64,000 nt of DNA from Flavobacterium chilense (GCF_001602525.1 NZ_LSYT01000002.1:434001-498000); one strand, 5' to 3'; positions 1 through 8,626 are shown, numbered from the stretch's first letter. The notes: generated from the sequence alone by a model not told the origin. Numbers and translations are program-made.

Positions 1-330
1 GGCATCTTCAAGGGCTTTATAAAATACATTTTTACCTCTTGTAATCAGCCAGTTTCTAAAATCCATAAAACCGTCGTCACTGCACCCGCCCATAACAATA
101 TAAGCTACTGCCCATAAATCCTGCTTATAAGCTTTGTGCTTTAAATCCCGAAATATGCAGTCATAAGCGATAATCTCTTTTATGCTTAATTTTTTAAGTT
201 CTGATACCAGTAATTCCTGCTGTTCATCCAGAGTGGGATAAAGTGTATTGGTAGTTTTTAAGGATTTTTCGATTATTTGCCAGAATTTATCTTCGGTTAA
301 AACTTCTGTTGGTTGTAATTTCATAGTCAT
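1..330 (-). CDS. DUF4240-family protein, 3' end outside window
   Basis: This reading frame is open from an ATG at 330 to the window edge, giving 110 codons; a second in-frame ATG lies at 324. Near the start the translation reads EDKFWQIIEKSLK. The visible C-terminal part has DLWAVAYIVMGGCSDDGF followed by FRNWLITRGKNVFYKALED. That combination (FW near the N-terminus, then DLWAAAYLINGGCSDDGF-like and FRGWLI-like blocks) is the hallmark of DUF4240, a small cytosolic family of unknown biochemical role that often occurs near immunity genes. It has no signal peptide. The gene at 356-817 ends 25 bases upstream, so the two may be cotranscribed. The family assignment is from memory of the conserved blocks; the immunity role is inference from context. 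Confidence 0.75.
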   Translation of the reverse strand, partial: MTMKLQPTEVLTEDKFWQIIEKSLKTTNTLYPTLDEQQELLVSELKKLSIKEIIAYDCIFRDLKHKAYKQDLWAVAYIVMGGCSDDGFMDFRNWLITRGKNVFYKALEDA

Positions 331-355
331 GTTTTTAAAGTTTTTTCATTAAGGA

Positions 356-817
356 TTAATCAACATAATCATCTCCATGGTATTTTTTTCTTATTTCTTT
401 GGTATAATAACAAAATATAAGACCATTTATATCCATGCTATTATTTTCGATTTTGTCTTCAATCCATTCGGCGATATCATCTACAGTTGAGTTTGAACCC
501 AAATTTGTGCTTAAATCTTCAAGTGTAAATTCTGTTGAAGATGATATTACGATAATACCACATTCTTCATTTTCTTTTATTTTTTGGGTAATTCCATCAG
601 CTATAAAACATGTAAAGTACGTTTTATCATAAGTTCTGCCTACCAAAGCTGTTTGTTCTCCTGTTTCCTGCAGTTCGAGCCAGGCATCGGTACCCATAAT
701 ATACGATAACGGGTCTCCAGCATCCATGGCATAATCTTGTAATTCATTAATTTCGTCTTTGAATAAGGTAACAATAATCTCTTCTCCTAAAAGGAGACAA
801 AAAGGTTGGTTTTTCAT
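356..817 (-). CDS. Hypothetical acidic cytosolic protein
   Basis: This 153-residue protein has no signal peptide or membrane segment and is acidic, with clusters such as EWIEDKIENN and a C-terminal YHGDDYVD. I do not recognise a family. Its size, acidity and position between a DUF4240 gene and other small proteins fit a toxin-immunity protein, but no motif proves this. The start is the only ATG near the 5' end; no Shine-Dalgarno sequence is evident, as is usual in Bacteroidota. The next gene on the strand starts 25 bases after its stop, so they are probably cotranscribed. Confidence 0.7.
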   Translation of the reverse strand: MKNQPFCLLLGEEIIVTLFKDEINELQDYAMDAGDPLSYIMGTDAWLELQETGEQTALVGRTYDKTYFTCFIADGITQKIKENEECGIIVISSSTEFTLEDLSTNLGSNSTVDDIAEWIEDKIENNSMDINGLIFCYYTKEIRKKYHGDDYVD

Positions 818-876
818 AGTTTATTAATTGTTTTATCAGTATTATTTTGTTTTGAGTGAATTAATTGGATATAAAA

Positions 877-1143
877 TCAATTACCAAGGCAGTTGTTTCC
901 AGGTCCTGTTTCTAATGAATTGATACAAGCAACCTGTTGCTCACTATAAACTGCTCCCAAAGCAATTTTTCTGTATTGAGCAGTCGATAAAGTGGAATTT
1001 TTATTTAAATGAATTTTATTGAAAAGCCCTTTTGTTACTTTTCGGGTATTTTGAAAAAAAGGTAGAACAGATACTTTAAAATAATAACCTCCTATAATTG
1101 TGATAATTATGATTAGGACTATGTTATTTAAGATTTTGTTCAT
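877..1143 (-). CDS. Small single-pass membrane protein, possibly truncated
   Basis: This 88-residue protein has an N-terminal hydrophobic segment at about residues 5-28 (LNNIVLIIIITIIGGYYF) and a basic stretch at about 33-50. It ends with STAQYRKIALGAVYSEQQVA, then CINSLETGPGNNCLGN. The block KIALGAVYSEQQ resembles the beginning of DUF1266-type domains, which are normally much longer. If that resemblance is real, the protein is the N-terminal remnant of a longer gene. It could equally be an intact small membrane protein. The function is unknown. The following 118 bases toward 1262 hold no gene. Confidence 0.55.
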   Translation of the reverse strand: MNKILNNIVLIIIITIIGGYYFKVSVLPFFQNTRKVTKGLFNKIHLNKNSTLSTAQYRKIALGAVYSEQQVACINSLETGPGNNCLGN

Positions 1144-1261
1144 TTTGATATAATTTTGATTTTAATTACCAAAATTATTCGCTCTCAAATATTAATCAAG
1201 CCCTTGAAAGACAAAAGGATAATAGAATAAGGCAATTTTTAAGGCTGGCTTTTTAAAGGAA

Positions 1262-2305
1262 TCAGTCTTTGGTTACATTTGCCAGTTTAGCAGTTTCTAA
1301 TCCGGATAAACTGCCTTTTTTATTGATACCCTGCCAATCCGATATTTTTCCGTTTACATTAATTTTGATACCAACGGAATCTGGTGTATCATAGATTAGG
1401 TATTTTATGCTGCCACTATTAAATTGCAGTTCGTAATTTGTATTTTGTTTCCTGAATTTAAATATGGCTTTATCTGCTTTTTCGACGCTGGAAGGATGTG
1501 CAAAAGAAATAAACTTGTATTCATTATTTTGTTGAAAAGCATAATACAATGTATTATCAGCATTAAATAAAATGATATGTCCTTTGCCATTTTTTGTGTC
1601 GAATGAAAGCAATTTATTGACTTCCGGTTCATAGAGCGATAAAGAGGTAAAAGGAACCCATTTATTATTTTCCCATTTTTTGCCTGTTATTTTCGAAAAA
1701 GGCATCGAGCTATATCCTTCTTCTTCAAAATTTGCTATTTCTTTGGCTTCTATTCCGGACACACTGTAGTATGCAGAAACATGTAAAGCAGCTCCGCCAC
1801 TACCGGATGTTATAAGCCGTTTGTTTTTGGTATCAATGTCAAAAGAACCGCCACGTACACAATGAGCACCATTATATACATCACTGATACTCTTACTGTA
1901 CACAAATGTGGTTGCGGTATTTACAAAAACATGTGCTGTTGCCTGCGGATTATAGCAGCCATCATCATTTATCATGGTTTCATAAATGAGAATATCTTGT
2001 TTTCCATCAAAATTTACATCACCCAAAACCTCAATATTTTTGTCAGCAATACTTTTGAATGCAATAGTTGGAACAGTTTTATTTATCTGTGGTTTTAAAA
2101 GTTCTTTTTCGCCATACTCTAATACTGTTTTTTTGCTGGTGTTTTCTGTAAGCTTGTAGTATTCTTTTGTTTCTGAGTTTGTGGTTTGGGAAACAAAATA
2201 TAAGGTGTACCCTTTCATAAAATCATGAATAAGATATGCTTTATGTGCCTGAGCGGCGCACAGTTCTGTTAAAAGAAAAAGGACTAAACAAATCTTTTGT
2301 TTCAT
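1262..2305 (-). CDS. Secreted protein with FG-GAP-like calcium-site motif
   Basis: An upstream in-frame ATG exists at 2332, but the ATG at 2305 gives a clean signal peptide (MKQKICLVLFLLTELCAAQA), so I chose it; the mature protein is exported. About 347 residues. Near residue 100 it has LGDVNFDGKQDILIYE, the D-x-N-x-D-G-x-x-D loop of FG-GAP or EF-hand-like calcium sites. The rest looks beta-rich and includes two regions around GSGGAALHVSAYYS. It resembles the XAC2610-related family of uncharacterised secreted proteins in overall layout, judged from memory. The lipoproteins at 3326-4081 and 21336-22064 share the D-N-x-D-G/N type of loop, so this may be an expanded secreted family in the island. 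The function is unknown. Confidence 0.7.
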   Translation of the reverse strand: MKQKICLVLFLLTELCAAQAHKAYLIHDFMKGYTLYFVSQTTNSETKEYYKLTENTSKKTVLEYGEKELLKPQINKTVPTIAFKSIADKNIEVLGDVNFDGKQDILIYETMINDDGCYNPQATAHVFVNTATTFVYSKSISDVYNGAHCVRGGSFDIDTKNKRLITSGSGGAALHVSAYYSVSGIEAKEIANFEEEGYSSMPFSKITGKKWENNKWVPFTSLSLYEPEVNKLLSFDTKNGKGHIILFNADNTLYYAFQQNNEYKFISFAHPSSVEKADKAIFKFRKQNTNYELQFNSGSIKYLIYDTPDSVGIKINVNGKISDWQGINKKGSLSGLETAKLANVTKD

Positions 2306-2342
2306 GATTGCTGTATTGATGAGGTTTATCAAAATTATATTT

Positions 2343-3257
2343 TTACTCCCAATTCTTTACTACATGTAATAAATGCTCCATGATTTTTTTCTTATCATAT
2401 TCCTCAAATTTATCTGCTGTGATATTACTGTTCAAGAGATAATCTGTAGAATCGTATCCGTCTTTGCCAAAATCATCTGTTGCTTTGTTGACTGTTTCAT
2501 AAAATTCATAATAGTCATTGTAATCCAGTTTGTCTTTCTCTAAGATGCCCTTTAATTTTGTAACAAAATAGTTTTTTACATTGTTTTTGTATTTACTTTT
2601 TACAATGGGAAGAAGTGCTTCTTCGCCTTTTTCAAATTGTACTAATGCATTTTGTTGTTGTTTTTCAGTGTATTGAATCATATCTGTTATCAGTTCTTTC
2701 TCTTTATAATATTCCATGAAATCATAATCTGGCATTAACCCGTTATCAATAAACCAGTCAAGACTTTTATCAAATCGTATTTTCAAATCTTTTATCTGTT
2801 CTATATTTTTAATCGTTTGTATTTGCTTCATATAGTTAGCATATTCTTTGTACTCTATACTATTAAAAAAAGCAAGTATCTGATATTCTTTCCCTACTTT
2901 GCAAACAAAAAAGAGATTATAGTAAACTCTTCCCTGATACCCTATTGATGGATTTAGTACACAGCCTCCGCCATTGGTTAAAAGAGACGAATAATAATCT
3001 TCGCCATCTGTATAATTTCGAATAGTAAGTTTTTTGGGTATTGCAGAAAGTTTGTTTTTTAGAATAGTATCGATTTTATTTACAGCAATGTAATACTCAG
3101 TGGTAAAATCATTTTTAGCGATAGTATCGTATTTAAAATCATCGCTTGCAAAAATAAAATCACTTTTAAGGATTGCTTTACGAAGGTTCAGGTTTTGGGC
3201 AGATCCTGTAAAACCTAAACCTATTACAGTTACAAAAAGAAGTAATTTGATTCGCAT
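2343..3257 (-). CDS. Hypothetical secreted protein
   Basis: This 304-residue protein starts with a signal peptide (MRIKLLLFVTVIGLGFTGSAQ) and should be exported to the periplasm or beyond. The mature part is rich in Lys, Asp and Tyr. It has a central region with two cysteines near NGGGCVLNP and FFVCKVGKEY, which could form a disulfide, and a helical C-terminal half. I recognise no family. The next gene on the strand (start 2305) follows within 40 bases, so cotranscription is likely. In context it belongs to the run of secreted proteins of unknown role at the left of the island. Confidence 0.65.
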   Translation of the reverse strand: MRIKLLLFVTVIGLGFTGSAQNLNLRKAILKSDFIFASDDFKYDTIAKNDFTTEYYIAVNKIDTILKNKLSAIPKKLTIRNYTDGEDYYSSLLTNGGGCVLNPSIGYQGRVYYNLFFVCKVGKEYQILAFFNSIEYKEYANYMKQIQTIKNIEQIKDLKIRFDKSLDWFIDNGLMPDYDFMEYYKEKELITDMIQYTEKQQQNALVQFEKGEEALLPIVKSKYKNNVKNYFVTKLKGILEKDKLDYNDYYEFYETVNKATDDFGKDGYDSTDYLLNSNITADKFEEYDKKKIMEHLLHVVKNWE

Positions 3258-3325
3258 AATGATTAAATGTTTTTGTTTTTATGGATAAGTCAAAAAGTTT
3301 GTTTGGGTAAATGAGTGCTGTTTTT

Positions 3326-4081
3326 TTATTCTCCTGAAACTTCAAGTTCATCAAAATCTTTAATTTCAGATAGTTTAATAAGTTTGCTTTTATTCATTTT
3401 TGTTACGGTTTTTTCAAAAACTTCTTCACCGCTATCGGCATTATCGTTTGTGTTGTGGTCTACAATCTTCTTTCCTGTTAAAAAGTTTATACTCGTTTGA
3501 CTTTCAACAACAGGGCCGTGATTGTTGCTGGCATCATAACCAATGAGCTCAAGATCTGAGTTTTGATATCTAAAAGTATATTGCCAATATCCATATCTTC
3601 CGTGACCGTAATTGATATATAATTTTGCATTTTTTATCTCAAAAGATAACTCCGGGGCAAAATAAACTCCTCCGTCTTCGTTTTCAGATGAAAAACAGTC
3701 ATAATTTTTAGCAGCCAGTTCATAGCCGTCGTTTTTGTTTAAGAGTACTATAATTCCTCTTCGGTTTCGGTCTAACCTGCCACGATATTCGTCTTTTATA
3801 ATTTTACTTTTGTCTGTGCCTTTAATGATCAGAATACAGTCTTCGATATTATCTTTGTTTAAATCACCATAGATCGTATCAGAGATGATGTAGTTTTCAG
3901 GAACAAAATCTTCAGGGCTTTTTTTTGTGTCGGTTGTAGACACAACATCTTCAGGTGTTTCTTCTACAGTATTTAAAGTTTCTACAGTACTTGCGGGTTC
4001 TTTTTTTGTTTTTGTGTCATTACAACTAATGATTGTTGTAAGCGTTATCAAAATGCCGGTTAAAATCAGGTTTTTATTCAT
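3326..4081 (-). CDS. Lipoprotein with FG-GAP-like motif
   Basis: This 251-residue protein has a type II signal sequence (MNKNLILTGILITLTTIISC) with the lipobox cysteine at residue 20, so it should be a lipid-anchored envelope protein. A low-complexity Thr/Glu/Lys linker (about residues 22-55) precedes the domain. There, YGDLNKDNIEDCILIIKG has the D-x-N-x-D-x-x-x-D loop seen in FG-GAP-type calcium sites, followed by a hydrophobic strand. A later segment, LYINYGHGRYGYWQYTFRYQN, suggests beta structure. The gene at 21336-22064 in this island has the same plan. I cannot assign a specific function. Confidence 0.7.
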   Translation of the reverse strand: MNKNLILTGILITLTTIISCNDTKTKKEPASTVETLNTVEETPEDVVSTTDTKKSPEDFVPENYIISDTIYGDLNKDNIEDCILIIKGTDKSKIIKDEYRGRLDRNRRGIIVLLNKNDGYELAAKNYDCFSSENEDGGVYFAPELSFEIKNAKLYINYGHGRYGYWQYTFRYQNSDLELIGYDASNNHGPVVESQTSINFLTGKKIVDHNTNDNADSGEEVFEKTVTKMNKSKLIKLSEIKDFDELEVSGE

Positions 4082-4154
4082 AATGGTTTGGTTGACTTTT
4101 TGCTGTTTGTTTTTTGCCTTGTAATTTTCTTGTAGAAAATAGTATAGCTGAAAT

Positions 4155-4189
4155 TAAAAAAACCATCCCTAAAATAATAAGGATGGCTT
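4155..4189 (-). terminator. Rho-independent terminator 3' of the DUF3592-like gene
   Basis: On the minus strand, GCCATCC and GGATGG form a stem around an AT-rich loop, followed by a run of seven T. It lies 19 bases past the stop of the gene ending at 4208, where a terminator for that unit is expected. Confidence 0.65.
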
Positions 4190-4207
4190 AAATTTAATGC
4201 GATTTAT

Positions 4208-4567
4208 TTACATTACATCAGTGTATTCTTTTTCGTCGATACATTCTGACGGATCTGACGGATTATAATATACGGTTATCTTTTCGCCAATTTCTTTTCC
4301 TGTAGCTGTATTGTCAAATATTTTTACAGTTTGTAATTTATCATCTTTGTCTCTAAATTGTACTGTCCAGAAAGTATTTTTTTTAATAGCACTTCCTCGC
4401 TGTTCTTTGGTTAAAATGGTTCCTTCGGCCTGTACATAAGTCTCGTATTTTTTTCGGGTATCATTATGACTGAATGAGTCTGGTCCAAATTTGTACATCC
4501 AGAATGCGCCTGCACCTGCTAATACTACAAGAACAATAAAAACGATTTTTGCTGCTTTACTTTGCAT
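4208..4567 (-). CDS. DUF3592-like small membrane protein
   Basis: This 119-residue protein has one N-terminal transmembrane segment (residues about 7-25, AKIVFIVLVVLAGAGAFWMY) followed by a soluble domain. The soluble part reads YVQAEGTILTKEQRGSAIKK, then FWTVQFRDKDDKLQTVKI, then KITVYYNPSDPSECI. The order 'A.GTI', 'V.F.D..G' and 'V.YNP.NP' is characteristic of DUF3592, a beta-sandwich domain of unknown function in bacterial membrane proteins. The N-terminus faces inward and the domain is probably periplasmic. It follows the lipoprotein gene at 4587-5087 by 19 bases and is probably cotranscribed, with a terminator after it. Confidence 0.7.
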   Translation of the reverse strand: MQSKAAKIVFIVLVVLAGAGAFWMYKFGPDSFSHNDTRKKYETYVQAEGTILTKEQRGSAIKKNTFWTVQFRDKDDKLQTVKIFDNTATGKEIGEKITVYYNPSDPSECIDEKEYTDVM

Positions 4568-4586
4568 AATTTTTTGATTTAATGGG

Positions 4587-5087
4587 TTATTTATGGATAG
4601 TTACATTATCTAAATAATAGCTATTATTTATGTAAATTAATGTTCCGCTGAATTTGAATTTGCCGTTAGGTAATTCCTGACCATCATCTGTGCAGAATTT
4701 TAAAGTCTTATTAGAAAAGTTCTTTTCGGCCAGAACAACATTTCTTTCCTTCTCTCCAAAAAGCATCACTTTATTTCCTCCAAAATATAAATTTGCTTCA
4801 ATAAGTTTTTCTCCTTTACAATCTTGTTCTGTCCTAATTTCCATTTTACTTTTCTCACCAAGTCTTACATTGGCAAACATGCCGCAAAATGCAGGATAAC
4901 CTTCTACCTCGATTAATTTACCATTCCGGGATTGATCATTTTCAAGTGATTTAATTTGCTCAAGGGTGAGCAACTCTCCTTGTTTTGATGGTTTGCGTTC
5001 TTTTGTACATCCGGCAAAAAATAAGGTCAGGATTAATAAAGAGGCTGTTAATCTGGTTGTAACTTTGTTTGTTTCTACTGTTTTCAA
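4587..5087 (-). CDS. Hypothetical lipoprotein, probable TTG start
   Basis: The longest frame starts at an ATG at 5165, but that leaves a 26-residue leader before any signal sequence. Starting at the TTG at 5087 gives (M)KTVETNKVTTRLTASLLIL followed by TLFFAGC, a canonical lipoprotein signal with its lipobox cysteine, so I prefer it. Upstream on the minus strand, TAACTTTA resembles the -7 element TAnnTTTG and lies inside the longer frame, which also favours the later start. The mature part has an OB-like pattern (LIEVEGYPAF, then KLIEANLYFGGNKVML, then GTLIYINNSYYLDNVTI) and three further cysteines. The function is unknown. It precedes the DUF3592-like gene by 19 bases. Confidence 0.6.
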   Translation of the reverse strand: MKTVETNKVTTRLTASLLILTLFFAGCTKERKPSKQGELLTLEQIKSLENDQSRNGKLIEVEGYPAFCGMFANVRLGEKSKMEIRTEQDCKGEKLIEANLYFGGNKVMLFGEKERNVVLAEKNFSNKTLKFCTDDGQELPNGKFKFSGTLIYINNSYYLDNVTIHK

Positions 5088-5236
5088 TTTATAATTTTTT
5101 TGTGCTAAAAACTTAAGGTTTGGTAAAGTTATTGACGCAAAAATAAATAATTGTAAAAGTGACAAAGAGCCTTAAAAGACATATAAACAATAAGATAAGA
5201 CAAAATGAAGTGTTGTTAATTCTAATATAACCATGG

Positions 5237-6364
5237 TTATTCTAAAGTTGCTCTCTCATCACAGTCTTTTATGGCAAACTTTCCGTTTTTGTATACCGCT
5301 TTTCCTGTTGTTGTCTTTCCTGCCGCAGGATCAATACATTTACCATAAGAAATGACTTTGTTTTTGTAATCAAAAGTTATTTTTCTTGCGGGCAATGACT
5401 GATGTTCAGGATTTGAATTTGGAGGATTTTCAATTTCGGTAAAATTGCAAACGGTTAGTTTTAATCTGTTCTCGAAGGCTTTTTTCTTTATGTATTGACC
5501 ATTGTTTAATTGATAAACATAAGCATAATTGCATGAAAAGACCAAATCGTCTCTTTGTTCGATCAATAGAAATTCGTTAGGATTCAAAGTATGAATCTGT
5601 GTAAAGTATTCATGTTCTTTATTGTTTTTTAATATAATCTTGTATCCCTTAATTTTATTGTTTTCTTTTATAGCTCTCGTTATATAATTAAAATGATAAA
5701 GTTGGCTGGCATACGTATAGAGAATGAAATTTTTGTCTTCTGATTTCTGAATTTTTAAACAAAATGCGCTGGTGTCACATTTTCGCTGGAGTTCTCCTGT
5801 CGAAAATTGCGCAATTTTAGAACCTGTAATTAGTTTTTCGAATTCTTTTTCGAAATTCAAATGCAAAAGGCTGTCATTCCCGGCAGAAGTCGTTGCTTTT
5901 TCTTCATATTCACTGAGTGTTTTTAAAAAATTCTTGTTATAAGATTCCTGCGCAGACAAAGGAGCTTTTGTAAACACCTTGCTTATTAAATATTTTTCAT
6001 CTGGTTTTTGAATGATGCTGTCTTCATCTTCAATTGTTGGAGTTGTTTTAAAGATTAACTTGCCGTTTTTTATCATCATTTCGACATAATCATTTTTATG
6101 AGTCTGTGCCGGAATTACCAATTTACTCCCATCAAAGGAAGCATGCAAGATAATAGGAGGCGCTTCGCCAGTACCAATATCTATAAAGGTGGCGTAGCTT
6201 TTACCTTTTTCAAATTTTATTTCGACTGTATTGGTATAATATTTTCTTATAATTATCCATTTTCCTTCAAAAAGGGTTTTGATGTTTTCTGGAATTGGAT
6301 GGTTTTGACCAAAAGAAAATCCGATTGAACAAACGAATGAGAATATTGTGAGAATGGATTTCAT
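5237..6364 (-). CDS. Hypothetical secreted protein
   Basis: This 375-residue protein begins with a signal peptide (MKSILTIFSFVCSIGFSFGQ). The first third resembles a small lipocalin-like or beta-barrel domain: LFEGKWIIIRKYYTNTVEIKF, then KLVIPAQTHKNDYVEMMIKNGKL. The C-terminal half contains four cysteines (near RKCDTSAFCLKI, SCNYAYVY and KDCDERA) and ends with TTGKAVYKNGKFAIKDCDE. I do not recognise a named family, and the lipocalin resemblance is only by strand pattern. It stands alone between repeat A1 upstream and an intergenic stretch downstream. Its role in the island is unknown. Confidence 0.65.
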   Translation of the reverse strand: MKSILTIFSFVCSIGFSFGQNHPIPENIKTLFEGKWIIIRKYYTNTVEIKFEKGKSYATFIDIGTGEAPPIILHASFDGSKLVIPAQTHKNDYVEMMIKNGKLIFKTTPTIEDEDSIIQKPDEKYLISKVFTKAPLSAQESYNKNFLKTLSEYEEKATTSAGNDSLLHLNFEKEFEKLITGSKIAQFSTGELQRKCDTSAFCLKIQKSEDKNFILYTYASQLYHFNYITRAIKENNKIKGYKIILKNNKEHEYFTQIHTLNPNEFLLIEQRDDLVFSCNYAYVYQLNNGQYIKKKAFENRLKLTVCNFTEIENPPNSNPEHQSLPARKITFDYKNKVISYGKCIDPAAGKTTTGKAVYKNGKFAIKDCDERATLE

Positions 6365-6455
6365 TGCTCTGGTTTTGAGATTTATATAATTAGCTATTTG
6401 ATTTTATTTGCAGGTTATTTTCTTTTTCAAAAAACTTTAATAAGCATACCAGCAC

Positions 6456-6484
6456 ACGAAACGATTCGTGCGGGAGCGGGGTTG
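6456..6484 (+). repeat. GC-rich palindromic repeat, family D copy 1
   Basis: CACGAA-ACGA-TTCGTG forms a perfect 6-bp stem and is followed by CGGGAGCGGGG. The same hairpin plus tail occurs, inverted, at 17046-17076. It directly adjoins repeat A1. Both copies stand out from the AT-rich surroundings. Confidence 0.7.
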
Positions 6485-6551
6485 TTTTTAGCATGTACAG
6501 CAATCTTTTAATTTTTGGATGTTTATTTTTTTAAGAATACTTTGTATTGCG
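6485..6551 (+). repeat. Intergenic repeat family A, copy A1
   Basis: A divergent copy: AGCATGTACAGCAATCTTTT is followed by an ATTTTTGGATGTTTATTTTT-like tract and AAGAATACTTTGTATTGCGG. It lies 3' of the gene at 6597-8303 (minus strand), 45 bases past its stop. Confidence 0.75.
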
Positions 6552-6596
6552 GGGGCACAATTTTTTTCTTTTTTGTTAATGAATGTTTTTAGGTTT

Positions 6597-8303
6597 TCAC
6601 TTACTATCCAAGTACTCTTTTCCATCTATATTTAACCACCCTTTCTTTCCATCGGGTAAAACAAATCGTAAAAAATATCCTCCTTTCAGTTTTCCCAAAT
6701 AAGTATATTGCACATCACTGTTTATTGGATAAAGCCCAACAAGTCCATCTTTATATATTCTTACAGGAAGCGATATTTTTTCAATATTTGTTTTTGTATG
6801 ATACACTACCGGTAATATTTCTGTTAATGTATCATATTGATTTTGATACCTGAACTCGCCATCTAATTTAATCTTCTTAATAGGTCTGTCATCCTCATTA
6901 GCATAATATTTATCGTCAACATCTTCTTTCTTTTCTTCTATTAATGTTACCATATTGGGATTGAAAGAAGCGACTTTTGCAAAATTGTATTTTACTATGC
7001 CAAACTTATTATCCTTATTAAATGCAAAGAGCCACCCTTTATATTTATATTTATGATTATCCTGAATATTTTTTGTTCCTGATAAAGAATAGAGCCTGTA
7101 ACCACTCATAGTATTGGCGAAATACACTTTTTTCATTTCTACCCTTTGCCCGTAATAAGACCATAGTTTTACATCAATAAAATTATAGCCGGCTGAATCT
7201 GTCTTTAACGTATAGCTTTCACCGTATCCTCCCATGGCGTTGGTACTTCCACAAACGCTTCTGGTAACTTTGAAAGGATATGGTTTTTCTCCTTTCACAT
7301 CATACTGCTTGTATTTATTCTTGCTAATCACATGTATTATCCGATCTGTAATATGGTATGTCTTGATATTGGAAATATTCAATTTTTCCAATATCATATT
7401 GTATACAATAGTTTCGTGTTCTTTATTGGCGATAATAAAATCGTTCTCAATTTTTATTGAATCGTATTCAAAAGGAAGCAGTGTGTCATAGAACAGATTA
7501 ATCAAGCCGTATTTTTTGTTGCCAAGTTTAGCCGGAAAGTAGAATGAGCGGGGTTCAAATGAGCTAATTGTTTCATGCAGTTCCCTTGCCGAATGCTTCC
7601 ACGAATCATCAACTTTTTTTTCTGCTACAGATGAAACAGTAATACCCGGAATACTGCAATAAATATTATTGGAATCTGATAAAGGGATAAGACATCCGCC
7701 AACCGAACTTTCAGAAAGCAATAACACTATGCGCCGGTTATGACCTAAATCAACTATGCAATAATTAAAAAAGTCTGCCCTCTTGACCCGGTACATCTTT
7801 TTCTCGTATCTTTTTTGGTAATGATACTGAACTTCAAAAGCTTTAATCGAATTATCTTCCAGGAAGTAATGCTGTAGCATAAGAATATTCCCTGAAAATT
7901 CTTTTAATTTAATAAACCGCTGTTGTTTATTGCTTCCTTCATTTTTTTCCTTTATTATCCATTCGTTAGATGTAAGGTAGGATTGAAATTCCGGCTCGCT
8001 CATCTGCTTTATTTGATTAACCGGGATAAGTCTGTTTTTTGCACTATAAAAAAAGTCTGCCGAATCCTTATAATTGTATGTATAGTCAACTTCCGCTGAA
8101 AATTTTTCGGGAAGGCTTCCTTCATAGCTTTTGTAATTGTGCAAATCAACCTCAATCTGTTTGTACTTCTCTCCCTGCTTTTTAGCGAAACGAATACCAT
8201 AGTCCTTTGCTTCAATAATATCTACGCTATCTACTTTAATAATTGGCTGCGCAAACACGCTACAAGAAAGAAAAAGCATTAATAAAAAAAAGAAAATCTT
8301 CAT
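6597..8303 (-). CDS. Secreted protein with degenerate WG-like repeats
   Basis: This 568-residue protein has a signal peptide (MKIFFFLLMLFLSCSVFAQ). Several segments recall the 'WG' beta-repeat found in secreted bacterial proteins: NKKYGLINLFYDTLLPFEYD, then DNKFGIVKYN, then KDGLVGLYPINSD, and at the end DGKKGWLNIDGKEYL. The repeats are few and degenerate compared with the regular array in the protein at 13595-14968. The N-terminal 200 residues show no clear domain. The protein is exported; I infer a binding or scaffold role only from the repeat type. Repeat A1 follows the gene and the small frame at 8370-8540 lies upstream. Confidence 0.65.
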   Translation of the reverse strand: MKIFFFLLMLFLSCSVFAQPIIKVDSVDIIEAKDYGIRFAKKQGEKYKQIEVDLHNYKSYEGSLPEKFSAEVDYTYNYKDSADFFYSAKNRLIPVNQIKQMSEPEFQSYLTSNEWIIKEKNEGSNKQQRFIKLKEFSGNILMLQHYFLEDNSIKAFEVQYHYQKRYEKKMYRVKRADFFNYCIVDLGHNRRIVLLLSESSVGGCLIPLSDSNNIYCSIPGITVSSVAEKKVDDSWKHSARELHETISSFEPRSFYFPAKLGNKKYGLINLFYDTLLPFEYDSIKIENDFIIANKEHETIVYNMILEKLNISNIKTYHITDRIIHVISKNKYKQYDVKGEKPYPFKVTRSVCGSTNAMGGYGESYTLKTDSAGYNFIDVKLWSYYGQRVEMKKVYFANTMSGYRLYSLSGTKNIQDNHKYKYKGWLFAFNKDNKFGIVKYNFAKVASFNPNMVTLIEEKKEDVDDKYYANEDDRPIKKIKLDGEFRYQNQYDTLTEILPVVYHTKTNIEKISLPVRIYKDGLVGLYPINSDVQYTYLGKLKGGYFLRFVLPDGKKGWLNIDGKEYLDSK

Positions 8304-8369
8304 AAAAAATGTTTTGTGCAGTGCAATTATTGAATATATTGATCAAAGCCATGATTAGGTCTTTTTTTA

Positions 8370-8540
8370 TTATGAACTGGGCAGCAGAATTACTATGAAA
8401 CTTCTGTTTCGCCAGCTGGCGAACTCTTCAACAGTTTGTTCTCTATTGGACAATAGTGCATAACAAGACTTAATTAGTTTTCTGATTAATAAACCCTGCT
8501 CCCCAAAGTCTTCCCGAACAAGCAAATGTTTTTTTAGCAT
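8370..8540 (-). CDS. Candidate 56-residue small ORF arising in repeat A2
   Basis: An ATG inside the GCATGC of repeat A2 opens a frame of 56 codons ending in TAA at 8370-8372. It begins MLKKHLLVREDFGEQG and contains NREQTVEEFASWRNRS. Other A copies also have this ATG, but their frames close after about 20-40 codons because the following sequence differs. The middle of the frame contains the 16-bp palindrome at 8408-8423. It may be a repeat that happens to be open rather than a gene, and I recognise no family. Confidence 0.25.
   Translation of the reverse strand: MLKKHLLVREDFGEQGLLIRKLIKSCYALLSNREQTVEEFASWRNRSFIVILLPSS
8408..8423. repeat. Perfect 16-bp palindrome
   Basis: TTCGCCAGCTGGCGAA is a perfect palindrome, GC-rich against an AT-rich background. 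It lies between the genes at 6597-8303 and 8627-9625. It could be a REP-like repeat or an operator. Confidence 0.6.
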
Positions 8541-8600
8541 GCACAACAATCTCTTAATTTTTGAACGTTAGTTTTTTTTAAGAATACTTCATAGAGCGGT
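8491..8600 (+). repeat. Intergenic repeat family A, copy A2
   Basis: It contains the three conserved blocks of the family: CTTCCCGAACAAGCAA, AGCATGCACAACAATCTC, and AGAATACTTCATAGAGCGG. It lies 26 bases past the stop of the gene at 8627-9625. Confidence 0.85.
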
Positions 8601-8626
8601 AAATTATGTTGTTTGTTGCGCCGTTT

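Noticed and set aside
1225..1262. Partial match of AAGGCTGGCTTTTTAAAGG to the stem near 31067
   Set aside because: The similarity is only about 18 bases of simple sequence and does not include the hairpin, so it may be chance.
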